52,789 nt of DNA from Ruminococcus sp. (GCA_017433905.1 JAFRGI010000026.1:1-52789), one strand, 5' to 3'; numbered from the stretch's first letter, positions 1 to 7,192 are shown. Numbers and translations: made by a program. The notes: generated from the letters alone by a model not told the origin.

Positions 1-2
1 CG

Positions 3-128
3 CCAAAAATACAATTCAGGGGCTTCAAAAATGCAATTTGGGTCCGCCGCAAAAGTGCTCCGTAAATACAACATAGGGGCTCCTGAAATACACAGTCGGG
101 GCTCGCTAATACACATAGCCGGGTGCTG
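3..128. repeat. Degenerate ~22-bp tandem repeats
   Basis: About five or six imperfect units share an AATACA half followed by GGGGCTC, spaced roughly 22 bp (units begin near 7, 29, 65, 86 and 108). An inverted unit follows at 135-155 (CTATGTAT then GGAGCCCC) and forms the end of the MobC-like reading frame. AATACACATAG at 108-118 can pair with CTATGTATT at 135-143. There are no unique spacers, so it is not a CRISPR array. Iterons or a transfer-origin accessory array are possible; the function is unknown. Confidence 0.6.
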
Positions 129-134
129 TAGTAC

Positions 135-581
135 CTATGTATTTTTTGGAGCCCCTTCTATGCACTTTTTACTTGACAAACACATCCGAAGGGTTGTAAC
201 AATTTCTTCAAGAATAATCGCGTTCTTCACGGAATCGTTTTGTGTATAATCCGGTTCGGATTCGTAGATAAAAGAAATGAATTCAATCAGAGAATCTCTG
301 CATTCCTCAACCATGCCCTTGACTTCGGAAATGCTGTGATTGGAGATATAGCGATTCTTATTTGCTACAGCTGCAATCTGATTGATGTTATTTCCGATAC
401 GCATGATTTGGTTAACCAATTCTCTGGAATCCTCGCAGATTACGATTCGCTTTTTGTTAAGCACAAAAGTAAAATACTCGCTGATTGAAAGATTCATCAT
501 TTTAGCGTGTTCGCTTAATCTTTTCTTTTCTGTTGGAGTCAGTGTGATATGTAAATGTTCAGTTTTACGTTCTTGTTCCAT
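135..581 (-). CDS. MobC-like mobilization (relaxosome accessory) protein
   Basis: A 148-residue protein with an N-terminal ribbon-helix-helix-like segment (LHITLTPTEKKRLSEHAK) followed by helical sequence containing IGNNINQIA, the hallmark of MobC-family relaxosome proteins. Such proteins bind oriT DNA and help the relaxase nick it. The start is the ATG at 581, preceded by GAGG; an upstream in-frame codon would add a basic tail without a ribosome site. The last residues (EGAPKNT) come from the adjacent repeat, so the C-terminus may be altered. The relaxase expected next to it would lie left of the window. Confidence 0.75.
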   Translation of the reverse strand: MEQERKTEHLHITLTPTEKKRLSEHAKMMNLSISEYFTFVLNKKRIVICEDSRELVNQIMRIGNNINQIAAVANKNRYISNHSISEVKGMVEECRDSLIEFISFIYESEPDYTQNDSVKNAIILEEIVTTLRMCLSSKKCIEGAPKNT

Positions 582-630
582 TTTCAACCTCAATAGTAGT
601 GTAAATTTCTTTATTTTTTTTGTTGGTTTT

Positions 631-791
631 AACCCCAAAAATCGCCTGCGATTTCGGGGTTGCGAGCATAGAATTTATGTTCATACTATGAACAAAATTC
701 GCTCGTTAGGGAGAAACCCTAAAACCCCGTTTTCGGCAAATCCGAAAGAAAAAACCAATCACGTTGTTCAGCTGTAAAAGCGCGTTTTACA
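631..791. promoter_or_regulatory. Five consecutive hairpins; candidate oriT
   Basis: Five inverted repeats lie between the DUF4315-like gene and mobC. They are 631-645 with 648-661 (AACCCC plus AAATCGC arms); a nested hairpin 663-705 (CGAGC, GAATTT and GTTCAT arms); 706-722 (TTAGGG/CCCTAA); 731-747 (TTTCGG/CCGAAA); and 773-791 (TGTAAAA/TTTTACA). Origins of transfer commonly sit just upstream of mobC and carry such inverted repeats. I could not recognise a nic sequence, so the assignment is inference. Confidence 0.45.
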
Positions 792-1065
792 AAATCGGAT
801 CAAGCGAAGAATCCTCACCGTTTTTGGGATTTTGCGAAATAGCGGCGTTCGGGAAAATTCTGTTGAAATCTTCAACGCTCGTAATTCCGCTTTCTTCAAG
901 CGAACGGCAAATTTGAGCGAATTCATCATCTTTGATCGCTTTTTCCAACTTCTTTTTTTGCGCGTTCAGCTTCCTGATGTTCGCTCGCGCTCTGGCAATG
1001 ATTTCATTCTCTTTTTTGATTTGCTCAATCAGCTTTTGCAGCTTTTCTTTTTTGTCAGCTACCAT
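787..1065 (-). CDS. DUF4315-like small coiled-coil protein
   Basis: A 92-residue protein, mostly one coiled coil rich in Lys and Glu over residues 5-50, ending in a short segment with FNRIFPN. The layout (basic heptads, then a short C-terminal domain) matches the DUF4315 family commonly found in Clostridia conjugative transposons; the match is from memory. ATG at 1065 has a strong GGAGG seven bases upstream. It lies between the 84-residue unknown and the candidate oriT, in the same leftward operon. Function unknown. Confidence 0.65.
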   Translation of the reverse strand: MVADKKEKLQKLIEQIKKENEIIARARANIRKLNAQKKKLEKAIKDDEFAQICRSLEESGITSVEDFNRIFPNAAISQNPKNGEDSSLDPIL

Positions 1066-1083
1066 TTTCAACCTCCGTTCCTG

Positions 1084-1338
1084 TTACAAACGGTCAAAGA
1101 ATTTGACGTTTTCATATTGTAAAATGAAATTCTGCGTAGAGTGAAAATTGCCGGGGTCTGAGTTATAATAGTCCTCCGTACACATATAGAATAATCGGTG
1201 TTTGACCGCAAGCGCGTTCTCGTCAAAAATGAATTTTGCCGCGTCAACAGCGTTTTGCGACTTTCCAATATCGGTACTGCCGACATAGCCCATACCGATA
1301 ATCAGATCGTCCATAGACGTATAGCATGGTTTTCCCAC
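1084..1338 (-). CDS. Hypothetical element protein
   Basis: An 84-residue soluble protein with no motif I recognise. It starts at a GTG (1338) or at the ATG at 1314 (MDDLIIGMGYVG); neither has a clearly placed ribosome site, although AGGTGGG overlaps the first. It sits just downstream of the sortase gene and the palindromic block, and 19 bp before the DUF4315-like gene. Its position in an unbroken leftward run of genes supports it as real; the function is unknown. Confidence 0.5.
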   Translation of the reverse strand: MGKPCYTSMDDLIIGMGYVGSTDIGKSQNAVDAAKFIFDENALAVKHRLFYMCTEDYYNSDPGNFHSTQNFILQYENVKFFDRL

Positions 1339-1348
1339 CTTTCACTTA

Positions 1349-1426
1349 GTGGACAAATTGTCCATCCCTCACGTTTTAACGCGGGAATGATGGGTCGAGC
1401 GTCACGCTCGTGGACAAATTGTCCAC
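1349..1426. repeat. Palindrome-rich block, copy 1
   Basis: A 78-bp block bounded by TGGACAAATTGTCCA at 1350-1364 and again at 1411-1425. Between them lie CGTTTTAACG and the perfect hairpin CGAGCGT-C-ACGCTCG. Bases 1390-1426 match 5204-5240 inside parB with one difference, and 1349-1388 match 5128-5167 with several. The block supplies the last 16 codons and stop of the sortase gene, so it looks inserted into an existing gene end. Confidence 0.85.
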
Positions 1427-2230
1427 TCTTTCACACATTACATAATATCTGTCCGCGCCGCCGTGGGCGCAAGTAATCAATGTCAGTAAATCTTTTTTAT
1501 CTGTGATATAGCAATTTGAAGATTCATATTTTTTGTAGATTTGTTTGTCTGTAACCTTATAGGTCAGCTTGTCCCAATAGTTTGTGATCGTCACAACGTC
1601 GCCGATTTGCAAATACCGTATATCGTCGAAAAACACCCTGCCGATATATCCCGTATGTGCCGCCAAAACGCAATTTGTACTCTCACCGCCGATTGGCAGC
1701 GAAGTATAGGTCAAGTGCGCCGCGCCAAACGCCATATTGTCGTCGGTCGCACCGAGGAATATCGGAAGCTCCATGCCGATTGATGAAGCGGAGATATATC
1801 CGTAGATGTTGTTCGGCACACCGTAATCATACAGATTCAGAGATGCCTGACGGTAGGATGTTTCATTTATCAGTAAATTGTATTGCTCCGTTTTCAGCTT
1901 TTCGTTGTAGGCAACGCTGTCACGGTACAGTCGGTCAGCGTCAATGTGGTATTCTGCGGAATAGTTTTCCTCGTCTGAACGATAATCGACCGCGCTTTGT
2001 TCCTCCGAATGTTGAGCCGTGGCATTTGTGTCATCAGGCTTCGTTGCAGCATCGGTTTGTTGGGTTGAGGGATTTGTTTGCTCAATGCTACCTTTAAGCT
2101 CCTCGAATTGTTCAATAGCGGAATAAGCTTCTTCTTTTCCGATATGATTGGAAATTCGGGGAGCAATGAGTAAAACCGCGCCGACAAGAAGAAATAGTGC
2201 TGCCGACGCGGTTATGATTCTTTTTTTCAT
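1376..2230 (-). CDS. Class C-like sortase
   Basis: A 284-residue membrane-anchored transpeptidase with an N-terminal TM helix (about 5-24), a Thr/Gln/Asp-rich stalk to about 100, then the sortase barrel. His192 (in AAHTGY), Cys254 (TLITCAH) and Arg261 (DRYYV) form the catalytic set. The stretch GGESTNCVLAAH resembles pilus-type class C sortases. Known role of the family: joining surface proteins to the wall or to each other; no LPxTG substrate is visible in the window. Residues 269-284 (VDNLSTSVTLDPSFPR) are encoded by the palindromic block, beyond the catalytic core, so activity is probably kept. Confidence 0.85.
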   Translation of the reverse strand: MKKRIITASAALFLLVGAVLLIAPRISNHIGKEEAYSAIEQFEELKGSIEQTNPSTQQTDAATKPDDTNATAQHSEEQSAVDYRSDEENYSAEYHIDADRLYRDSVAYNEKLKTEQYNLLINETSYRQASLNLYDYGVPNNIYGYISASSIGMELPIFLGATDDNMAFGAAHLTYTSLPIGGESTNCVLAAHTGYIGRVFFDDIRYLQIGDVVTITNYWDKLTYKVTDKQIYKKYESSNCYITDKKDLLTLITCAHGGADRYYVMCERVDNLSTSVTLDPSFPR

Positions 2231-2246
2231 TTTTCACAGGATACCG

Positions 2247-2582
2247 CTATTTAAGGTAGGTGGTTTCATCAGGAGCGGCGACATCAGGCATACCGTTGGG
2301 ATAGGTTGCAACTGTGCCGTCCTCCGATTCTTCCGGTTCGGGTTCTGTCGTAGCCGAGGAAGTGGTTCCGGTGGTGATTTCCTCTGTGATCTTCGGCATG
2401 GTGGCTGTTTCGTCCTTTGTGCTTTCATCAGCCGTTGCGATAATGGTAATCGACGGAGCTGTTGTTGCTTCGCTTTCTGTGTTTTCCTGCTGACAGGCTG
2501 TGCAGAGAACAGCAATCGAAGCACAGACGATGACGGTAATGGGGTCAATAATTTTTTCATGGTAACCTTCCTTTCTAATCAA
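2247..2582 (-). CDS. Small lipoprotein, apparent frameshift at its start
   Basis: The frame encodes a hydrophobic signal with lipobox LCTAC, then a Thr/Glu/Ser-rich acidic chain typical of a surface stalk. The best start, the ATG at 2560 with AAGGAAGG five bases upstream, is in a different frame. It is followed by six As, and one extra A would join it to the lipoprotein frame as MKKIIDPITVIVC. The alternative in-frame start is a TTG at 2582 overlapping the previous stop (TTGA). So this is a slippage-controlled gene, a sequencing error in a homopolymer, or a TTG-started coupled gene. It lies 16 bp before the sortase gene and may act with it. Confidence 0.6.
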   Translation of the reverse strand: MIRKEGYHEKIIDPITVIVCASIAVLCTACQQENTESEATTAPSITIIATADESTKDETATMPKITEEITTGTTSSATTEPEPEESEDGTVATYPNGMPDVAAPDETTYLK

Positions 2583-3010
2583 AAAATATCGTGTAACTCT
2601 TTACGGTGTATCAGTTCGAGCGGCGGTTCGGGTATCGTTTCAAGAAACGCCGGGTCTAACACCTTATATTTATAAAGGGTAAATGCATCACGCCGCACCT
2701 TCTCGATCTGCGATTCATCAACATAATCTGCGATGTTATCGGGCAGCTCAACCTCGGCGGCGAGATAGTCTTCCAAAGTGCGACCTTCGTTTCCTTCGGG
2801 GAGAATAAAGCGAATCGGCTCAATTCTGACGCGCTGCTTATCGTCCGAAAGACGGATACCCGACCAGTCGCCCGTCAGAACACAGACGACGTTGGGAGCT
2901 TTGTCCTGCTCGCGCAGCATATCTTCGCGCCAGAATACATAAAACTCACACAAAACCGTTTGGTTTTGAAAAACCTCGCCCGTGGTTCTGTCTTTGAATG
3001 TTTCAATCAT
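2579..3010 (-). CDS. Hypothetical element protein
   Basis: A 143-residue soluble, acidic protein with no family I can name. It contains FKDRTTGEVF near the start, the conserved-looking block WREDMLREQ, and EGNEGRTLEDYL. ATG at 3010 is preceded by AAAAGGAGG with suitable spacing, so this start is favoured over the longer frame. It lies between the toxin gene and the lipoprotein gene, whose possible TTG start overlaps its stop. Confidence 0.6.
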   Translation of the reverse strand: MIETFKDRTTGEVFQNQTVLCEFYVFWREDMLREQDKAPNVVCVLTGDWSGIRLSDDKQRVRIEPIRFILPEGNEGRTLEDYLAAEVELPDNIADYVDESQIEKVRRDAFTLYKYKVLDPAFLETIPEPPLELIHRKELHDIF

Positions 3011-3079
3011 GGTTTTCCTCCTTTTCGTTGAAAATAAAAATGCCCTATGGTGAAACATAGGACATAAATATAAAATCTT

Positions 3080-3364
3080 CTATTTTCCGAACAAATCACT
3101 ATGCGTTCCTGTTCGGGATAAGGTTAGCACCAAAACGTCATCCTTGAGATAATAAATCAACAGCCAATCAGCCTGTATGTGACACTCACGGTGTTCCTCC
3201 CAATTTCCTGATAACGGATGGTCGTAGTTTTTATCTGGCAGCTTCTCACCGTCGGCAAGCTTTCTGATAATATCGTCGAGCAGCTTGGTGTTTTTGCCGC
3301 GTTTCTTTGCCAATTTATATTCCTTTCGGAATTGCGAAGTAGCTTTAACCGTGTATTTACTCAT
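3080..3364 (-). CDS. YafQ-family mRNA interferase toxin
   Basis: A 94-residue RelE-superfamily toxin of the YafQ branch. His49, His62, Asp66, Trp67, His88 and Phe92 align with the catalytic set of E. coli YafQ (known: His50, His63, Asp67, His87), which cuts mRNA on the ribosome. The start overlaps the antitoxin stop by four bases (ATGA), the usual translational coupling. In a conjugative element it probably stabilises maintenance. The full catalytic set suggests an active toxin. Confidence 0.88.
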   Translation of the reverse strand: MSKYTVKATSQFRKEYKLAKKRGKNTKLLDDIIRKLADGEKLPDKNYDHPLSGNWEEHRECHIQADWLLIYYLKDDVLVLTLSRTGTHSDLFGK

Positions 3365-3639
3365 GAATTCAACTCCGCGAGCAGTTCATCAACGTCGGAA
3401 TAACCTTTTACCGACGGATCAGCCGCAATCCTTTCTGCTTCCAACATTGCGGCAATCGTTTCGCGGTTAGGAACATCCGTGGTGATTTTGAACGGAATAC
3501 CACCCTCTCGCAGTGATTGTCTTACAAAAATATTGAAAGCGGTTGATAAATTCATTCCCAGCTCCGAATACAACGCTTCAGCAGCCGCCTTTAAGTCTGC
3601 ATCCATTCTGATGCTGATGTTTGAAGTAGTGCCTGCCAT
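3361..3639 (-). CDS. RelB/DinJ-family antitoxin
   Basis: A 92-residue protein with an N-terminal ribbon-helix-helix (NISIRMDADLKAAAEALYSE) and the GMNLSTAFNIFVRQ segment typical of DinJ/RelB. It neutralises the adjacent YafQ toxin and is expected to bind its own promoter. ATG at 3639 follows AGGAG eight bases upstream. It has its own near-consensus promoter with a palindrome over the -10, so the pair can be expressed apart from the parA transcript. Confidence 0.88.
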   Translation of the reverse strand: MAGTTSNISIRMDADLKAAAEALYSELGMNLSTAFNIFVRQSLREGGIPFKITTDVPNRETIAAMLEAERIAADPSVKGYSDVDELLAELNS

Positions 3640-3657
3640 AGTATCAACTCCTAATAA

Positions 3658-3697
3658 AGTATATTCATATTATACTGCATTTGCACAAAGAAATCAA
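3658..3697 (-). promoter_or_regulatory. Toxin-antitoxin promoter and palindromic operator
   Basis: On the minus strand, -35 TTGATT (3692-3697), a 17-bp spacer and -10 TATAAT (3669-3674). A palindrome with arms AGTATA and TATACT (3658-3676, seven-base centre) covers the -10, as expected for autorepression by the antitoxin complex. The promoter is seen directly; the operator role is inferred. Confidence 0.7.
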
Positions 3698-3722
3698 TAC
3701 AATGCACGAATATTTCTTGTTT

Positions 3723-3971
3723 CTATAACAGGCTGTCGATTTGTTTTATAACCGCAGCCTTGATTTCTTTATAGATATGTTCGTCGGCATAAATGGAAAA
3801 CTGATTGTTCTGCTTCGCGTTTTCCGTGTTGGGGAAACGTAGATTGAAATCGGCTCCCTGACGAAAAACCTTAATGTCGTTGATCGTTAGCTCATAATCA
3901 ATCGTCACCGACGCGATAGCATAAATCCCTTTTCCTCGAAGCAGCCTAACGCGCGTTGATGTAACTTGCAT
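3723..3971 (-). CDS. SpoVG-family protein
   Basis: An 82-residue protein similar to SpoVG (MQVTSTRVRLLRGKG, then VTIDYELTINDIKVFRQGADFNLRFPN). Chromosomal SpoVG is a small nucleic-acid-binding regulator of sporulation, division and capsule. Element-borne copies are known, with unclear roles. Start ATG at 3971 lies three bases from the preceding gene's stop. The antitoxin promoter begins shortly downstream. Confidence 0.75.
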   Translation of the reverse strand: MQVTSTRVRLLRGKGIYAIASVTIDYELTINDIKVFRQGADFNLRFPNTENAKQNNQFSIYADEHIYKEIKAAVIKQIDSLL

Positions 3972-3974
3972 TGC

Positions 3975-4598
3975 TTATCTGCCTTTCCATACGATTTTTT
4001 CGGGAACCTCCAGCGATTCCGTTGAGGTCACAGCGTCCTTATAATAACAGGTTGCCGTGTTTGACTTCAAATCGACGGATAAGATTCCCGCTTGGTTTTT
4101 ATCTCTTGTGATGCGCAGAACGGGCTTTAAGAAATATGTCTGCATATCAAAATAGCCCTCCTGACACTCAAAGCACATTTCAAGCGTAGTAACCGCTTCC
4201 TCTGTTGAGATAGAGCTGACTTCTACGGATTTAATATTCCGTGCAATTATCTCCTGAATAATGTCAAAAACATCGCCGTGCTGTTCGCGTTCCGCTTTAT
4301 TGATCGCAGCGTCAATATCCTTTTTCGGAGCAATATCGACAAACGCAAAAATCAAAGCGTAGGCAAGAACGCATAGAAAGCTGAAAATTAACGCCCACCA
4401 TTTGACGATAGGGGGCAGGAATATCACTGCACCAATCGTCAGCGCGGAGCAAATCGTCACGATGAATCCCATTGTAACGGAAAAGCGACGGGTAATGTCT
4501 TTCCTGCGGTTTGCGTTTATTTCGGCTTCAACGCTCTTTGCGGTTTCCTCAAAGGCGTGATGTAATTCAAAATTTCTGTCAATGATTTCAAGTTTCAT
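3975..4598 (-). CDS. Hypothetical two-TM protein
   Basis: A 207-residue protein with a charged N-terminal region (residues 1-38), two adjacent TM helices (about 42-65 and 68-92), and a soluble C-terminal domain of about 110 residues with IIQEIIARNIKSVEVSSIS. This suggests a cytoplasmic domain on a membrane hairpin. I do not recognise the family. It starts four bases after the parB stop and ends four bases before spoVG, so the three genes are probably co-translated. Confidence 0.6.
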   Translation of the reverse strand: MKLEIIDRNFELHHAFEETAKSVEAEINANRRKDITRRFSVTMGFIVTICSALTIGAVIFLPPIVKWWALIFSFLCVLAYALIFAFVDIAPKKDIDAAINKAEREQHGDVFDIIQEIIARNIKSVEVSSISTEEAVTTLEMCFECQEGYFDMQTYFLKPVLRITRDKNQAGILSVDLKSNTATCYYKDAVTSTESLEVPEKIVWKGR

Positions 4599-4601
4599 GG
4601 T

Positions 4602-6017
4602 TTAGTGTTTCTCCTTTATTACCGATTGAATACGGTCAAGTGTATATTGTTCTCTGATGTATCTCCGCAAGACCTGTTCGAGCGTTTTGTGAAGCATGAT
4701 ATAGTCTTTACCGTTGACGACGATGCGGAACATATGCTTAGCTGCGTTCCACTCCATAACAACGACCTTGCCCTTAACCTTTCCGCAACTGCTGTCGGAA
4801 ACCTTGATGTATTCATCGTTCCAACGAATCAGTATATCTCTTGAATCATAAGCGCGGCGGAAGATGTAATAATCAACGTGTGCTTTCTCAATCACAGCTT
4901 CACAAATGATCCTCAAGGTTATCAATTCAATATCGGCAATTGGTAAGACGTTACCATCCGCGTCCTGATATAAAAGCTCGGATTGGTTGTTGCTAACAAT
5001 AGACCTCTTGATGGTTGAGCAAGCATCATTTGATGTATGCGGTTCTTCGTGTGTGGACAAATTGTCCAATTTAGCGGTGTTGTCCGAAGGCTCAAGGGTA
5101 GATTCAGACTCTTGTTGATTTTGATAAGTGGACAAATTGTCCATTCCTTGCGTTTCAACGCGGGAAAGACGATTACCGTTCTCGCCAACATTGGGTTCGC
5201 GGAATGGGTCGAGCGTCACGCTCGTGGACAATTTGTCCACTTTTTCGGGTTCCTGATTTTGCCGATACGGTTCCAAAGCCTTATTTGTAAGCTCCTTATA
5301 CAACTCAGAATCGGCTGTTTTACCATAGAACACTGCTTCCAAATCGTCGGGATTCTCTTTGATTTGCCGTGCGTTCACCGTATTGATTTTGCAATCGGAA
5401 TGGTTCAAAAGAAATTGAAACAGCGATTTTTGTTGTTGTCCCGTGAGATATGACAGCTCTACAGCCGCAATCACGGGAATCGTTCCGTTGTCAACTCTGT
5501 TTAGAAATGGCTCAATCAGGTATGTCAGCCTGATATAGCGGTAAATCTTCTTTTTGCTGAGGTTGGTTTCCTCGGATATGGTTTTCATGTTCTCTAACTC
5601 GGAAAGCTCCTTGTAGGCGAATGCCAACTCAGACGGAAGATAGTCGTTGTTGCGGATAAGGTTGCTTGTCAGGCGAATGGTTTGCTTCTGCTTGTCTGTG
5701 AGGTTGGTTTTGATGATACATTTGGTTGTGGGCAAGCCTGCCTTGATTACAGCTCTGCGGCGGTGCCTGCCGTCTATCAGCTCATATTTACCGTTGGAAA
5801 TGGGAGCAACAATGCACGGGCTTAACTGTCCGTCCTTTGCAATACACTCCGCGAGCTGCTCAATGGTTTCGTCGTGAATCTGAAAGCGTTGGTTGCTATC
5901 CTCAACAATCAGCTCGTTTCGGATTTCGACGATCTGATTGTCTGTTGTTCCGATTACATCGGCGTAGGCGCTTGCTACCGTTGGAATTGCCTGTGCTTTG
6001 ATGTTGAATTTCGGCAT
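4602..6017 (-). CDS. parB: ParB-family partition protein with repeat-derived linker
   Basis: A 471-residue protein. Residues about 30-110 form the ParB/sulfiredoxin N-domain, including DGRHRRRAV, the CTP-binding box of the family. A helix-turn-helix follows (ISEETNLSKKKIYRYIRL). Residues about 255-330 are a low-complexity linker holding three VD(K/N)LST or MD/LDNLST peptides, each encoded by a TGGACAAATTGTCCA-type palindrome. A C-terminal domain of about 110 residues follows. Start ATG at 6017 has AGGAGG nearby, preferred over a longer frame. Expected role: binding centromere sites and working with ParA to keep or position the excised element. The linker is not a usual ParB feature. Confidence 0.88.
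   Translation of the reverse strand: MPKFNIKAQAIPTVASAYADVIGTTDNQIVEIRNELIVEDSNQRFQIHDETIEQLAECIAKDGQLSPCIVAPISNGKYELIDGRHRRRAVIKAGLPTTKCIIKTNLTDKQKQTIRLTSNLIRNNDYLPSELAFAYKELSELENMKTISEETNLSKKKIYRYIRLTYLIEPFLNRVDNGTIPVIAAVELSYLTGQQQKSLFQFLLNHSDCKINTVNARQIKENPDDLEAVFYGKTADSELYKELTNKALEPYRQNQEPEKVDKLSTSVTLDPFREPNVGENGNRLSRVETQGMDNLSTYQNQQESESTLEPSDNTAKLDNLSTHEEPHTSNDACSTIKRSIVSNNQSELLYQDADGNVLPIADIELITLRIICEAVIEKAHVDYYIFRRAYDSRDILIRWNDEYIKVSDSSCGKVKGKVVVMEWNAAKHMFRIVVNGKDYIMLHKTLEQVLRRYIREQYTLDRIQSVIKEKH
5054..5068. repeat. TGGACAAATTGTCCA palindrome within parB
   Basis: An isolated copy of the 15-bp palindrome, encoding LDNLST in the ParB linker, outside the larger composite block. It is one of six sites confined to the element. 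Confidence 0.85.
5128..5240. repeat. Palindrome-rich block, copy 2 (within parB)
   Basis: A 113-bp block bounded by palindromes at 5129-5143 and 5225-5239, containing GCGTT-TC-AACGC and the CGAGCGT-C-ACGCTCG hairpin. It matches copy 1 (1349-1426) at both ends and carries about 35 extra bases (roughly 5168-5202). It is an in-frame part of parB and is translated as VDKLSTSVTLDP through MDNLST. Confidence 0.85.
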
Positions 6018-6028
6018 GGTCGCACCTC

Positions 6029-6331
6029 CTAAAATGGCAGCACATCGGGAAGCTCCCGAATGATGTTGGTAATCAGATGTGCGAGTGCGCATAAGGTTTC
6101 TGTATCATTGCCTATGCAATCCTCTTTGCCGGTAAAGGCAAGGTACAGTTTCTTTTCGTTGTAGCCATAGTCGCCGTCATAACCTGACAGCTCTGCGGCA
6201 ACATTCAACTTCGGAAAAGCACAGTAAGCGCCGTTGATATGCTTGCCGCAAATCACAAGATAGGAAATGCCGTTGTGGGTAATACTGACTTCCTTGCAGT
6301 TGCACTTAAACCGTCTTTCGATTTCAGCCAT
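6029..6331 (-). CDS. Hypothetical small protein between parA and parB
   Basis: A 100-residue soluble protein with a Cys pair near the start (FKCNCKE), the segment SITHNGISYLVICGKH, and a C-terminal amphipathic helix. ATG at 6331 overlaps the parA stop by eight bases, and the stop lies 11 bp before the parB start, so it is translationally tied to the partition genes. No family recognised; an accessory factor of the partition module is a reasonable guess. Confidence 0.65.
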   Translation of the reverse strand: MAEIERRFKCNCKEVSITHNGISYLVICGKHINGAYCAFPKLNVAAELSGYDGDYGYNEKKLYLAFTGKEDCIGNDTETLCALAHLITNIIRELPDVLPF

Positions 6332-7115
6332 TGTGTTCACCCCCAATCAGTACGTCAACGACATTCATATAAGCCCTGCCAACGTCGTCCGAGCGTCGTT
6401 TTACCAACACCGTTTTCTCGGCGGAGGAGTTCTTCACCAAAGCTCTAAACGGAATTGCCGGAAGAACCATGCTGCCGTAGCTCATGTGGATTGCTTCCAA
6501 CACCGCCTTGCTGACCTGAATATTCATCGCCATAGTTGGCAAAATCAAAACATCTTCGCCAATATTTGCCGTAGGCTTCATACGCAAAAGTGTTTTTAAC
6601 ATCTTGTCGGTTCCCTGATATGGAATCGGATCAGCCTGCACTGTAATGAGAAGAATATCTGAGCAGATCACCGCGTTGGTAATCCTAAGATCGAACGACG
6701 GACAGCAGTCTATGATAATAAAGTCGTATTTTACAAAGTAATTGTCGGAGAATATACGGGTAAACACCGTTGTTTCGTCCGTTTGGTCGGCGTGAAGCGT
6801 TGTGACGGCTCCCGCGAGCATCGGCGTTGCGGGAATGTAGTCAAGGTTGAGCTTCTCGTTGTGCCTGATAAAATCATCGTGATTGATAGGGAACTGAGCT
6901 ACCGTCTGATAGATCAGCTCCGCAATCGTCGGCTTGCCGTCAAAGGTGAAGTCAAGCCAGTTTGTCAGGTGCGTCTGGCTGTCAATGTCAATAAGCAGCA
7001 CCTTTTTTCCTCTGAGTGAAAGCCCTGCGGCAATGTTGATCGCAGAGGTCGTTTTCGCCACACCGCCTTTTTCATTGGCGATGCAAATGATGGTTGGTTT
7101 CTTAATCTGTTCCAT
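6324..7115 (-). CDS. parA: ParA-family partition ATPase
   Basis: A 263-residue ATPase with the deviant Walker A motif KGGVAKT at residues 16-22, followed by LLIDIDSQ and a Walker B region (FIIIDCCPSFD). ParA binds nucleoid DNA as an ATP dimer, and ParB stimulates its ATPase to drive segregation. There is no N-terminal HTH, so it is the short ParA type; repression of the operon would then fall to ParB. AAAGG precedes the ATG by about ten bases. First gene of the operon, with a hairpin and a palindrome in its leader. Confidence 0.93.
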   Translation of the reverse strand: MEQIKKPTIICIANEKGGVAKTTSAINIAAGLSLRGKKVLLIDIDSQTHLTNWLDFTFDGKPTIAELIYQTVAQFPINHDDFIRHNEKLNLDYIPATPMLAGAVTTLHADQTDETTVFTRIFSDNYFVKYDFIIIDCCPSFDLRITNAVICSDILLITVQADPIPYQGTDKMLKTLLRMKPTANIGEDVLILPTMAMNIQVSKAVLEAIHMSYGSMVLPAIPFRALVKNSSAEKTVLVKRRSDDVGRAYMNVVDVLIGGEHNG

Positions 7116-7140
7116 TTAATCTAATCCTTTCAAAAAAATC

Positions 7141-7174
7141 AGGCTATCCGTGTAAAATAGATTTCGGATAGCCT
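7141..7174 (-). terminator. Hairpin with T-run in the parA leader
   Basis: A 10-bp perfect stem (AGGCTATCCG at 7141-7150 with CGGATAGCCT at 7165-7174), followed on the minus strand by GATTTTTTTG. It lies between the integrase gene and parA, 25 bp before the parA ATG, with no room for a promoter after it. It may end integrase transcripts or act as an attenuator for parA. Confidence 0.7.
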
Positions 7175-7192
7175 GTGTTTAACGGTTTATGG

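Noticed and set aside
1..128. CRISPR array
   Set aside because: The units are contiguous and degenerate, with no unique spacers and no cas genes in view.
2234..2560. The arginine-rich frame starting at the good ATG of the lipoprotein gene
   Set aside because: It reads as a basic, low-complexity shadow (many Arg, Gln and Pro), while the other frame gives a signal peptide and lipobox.
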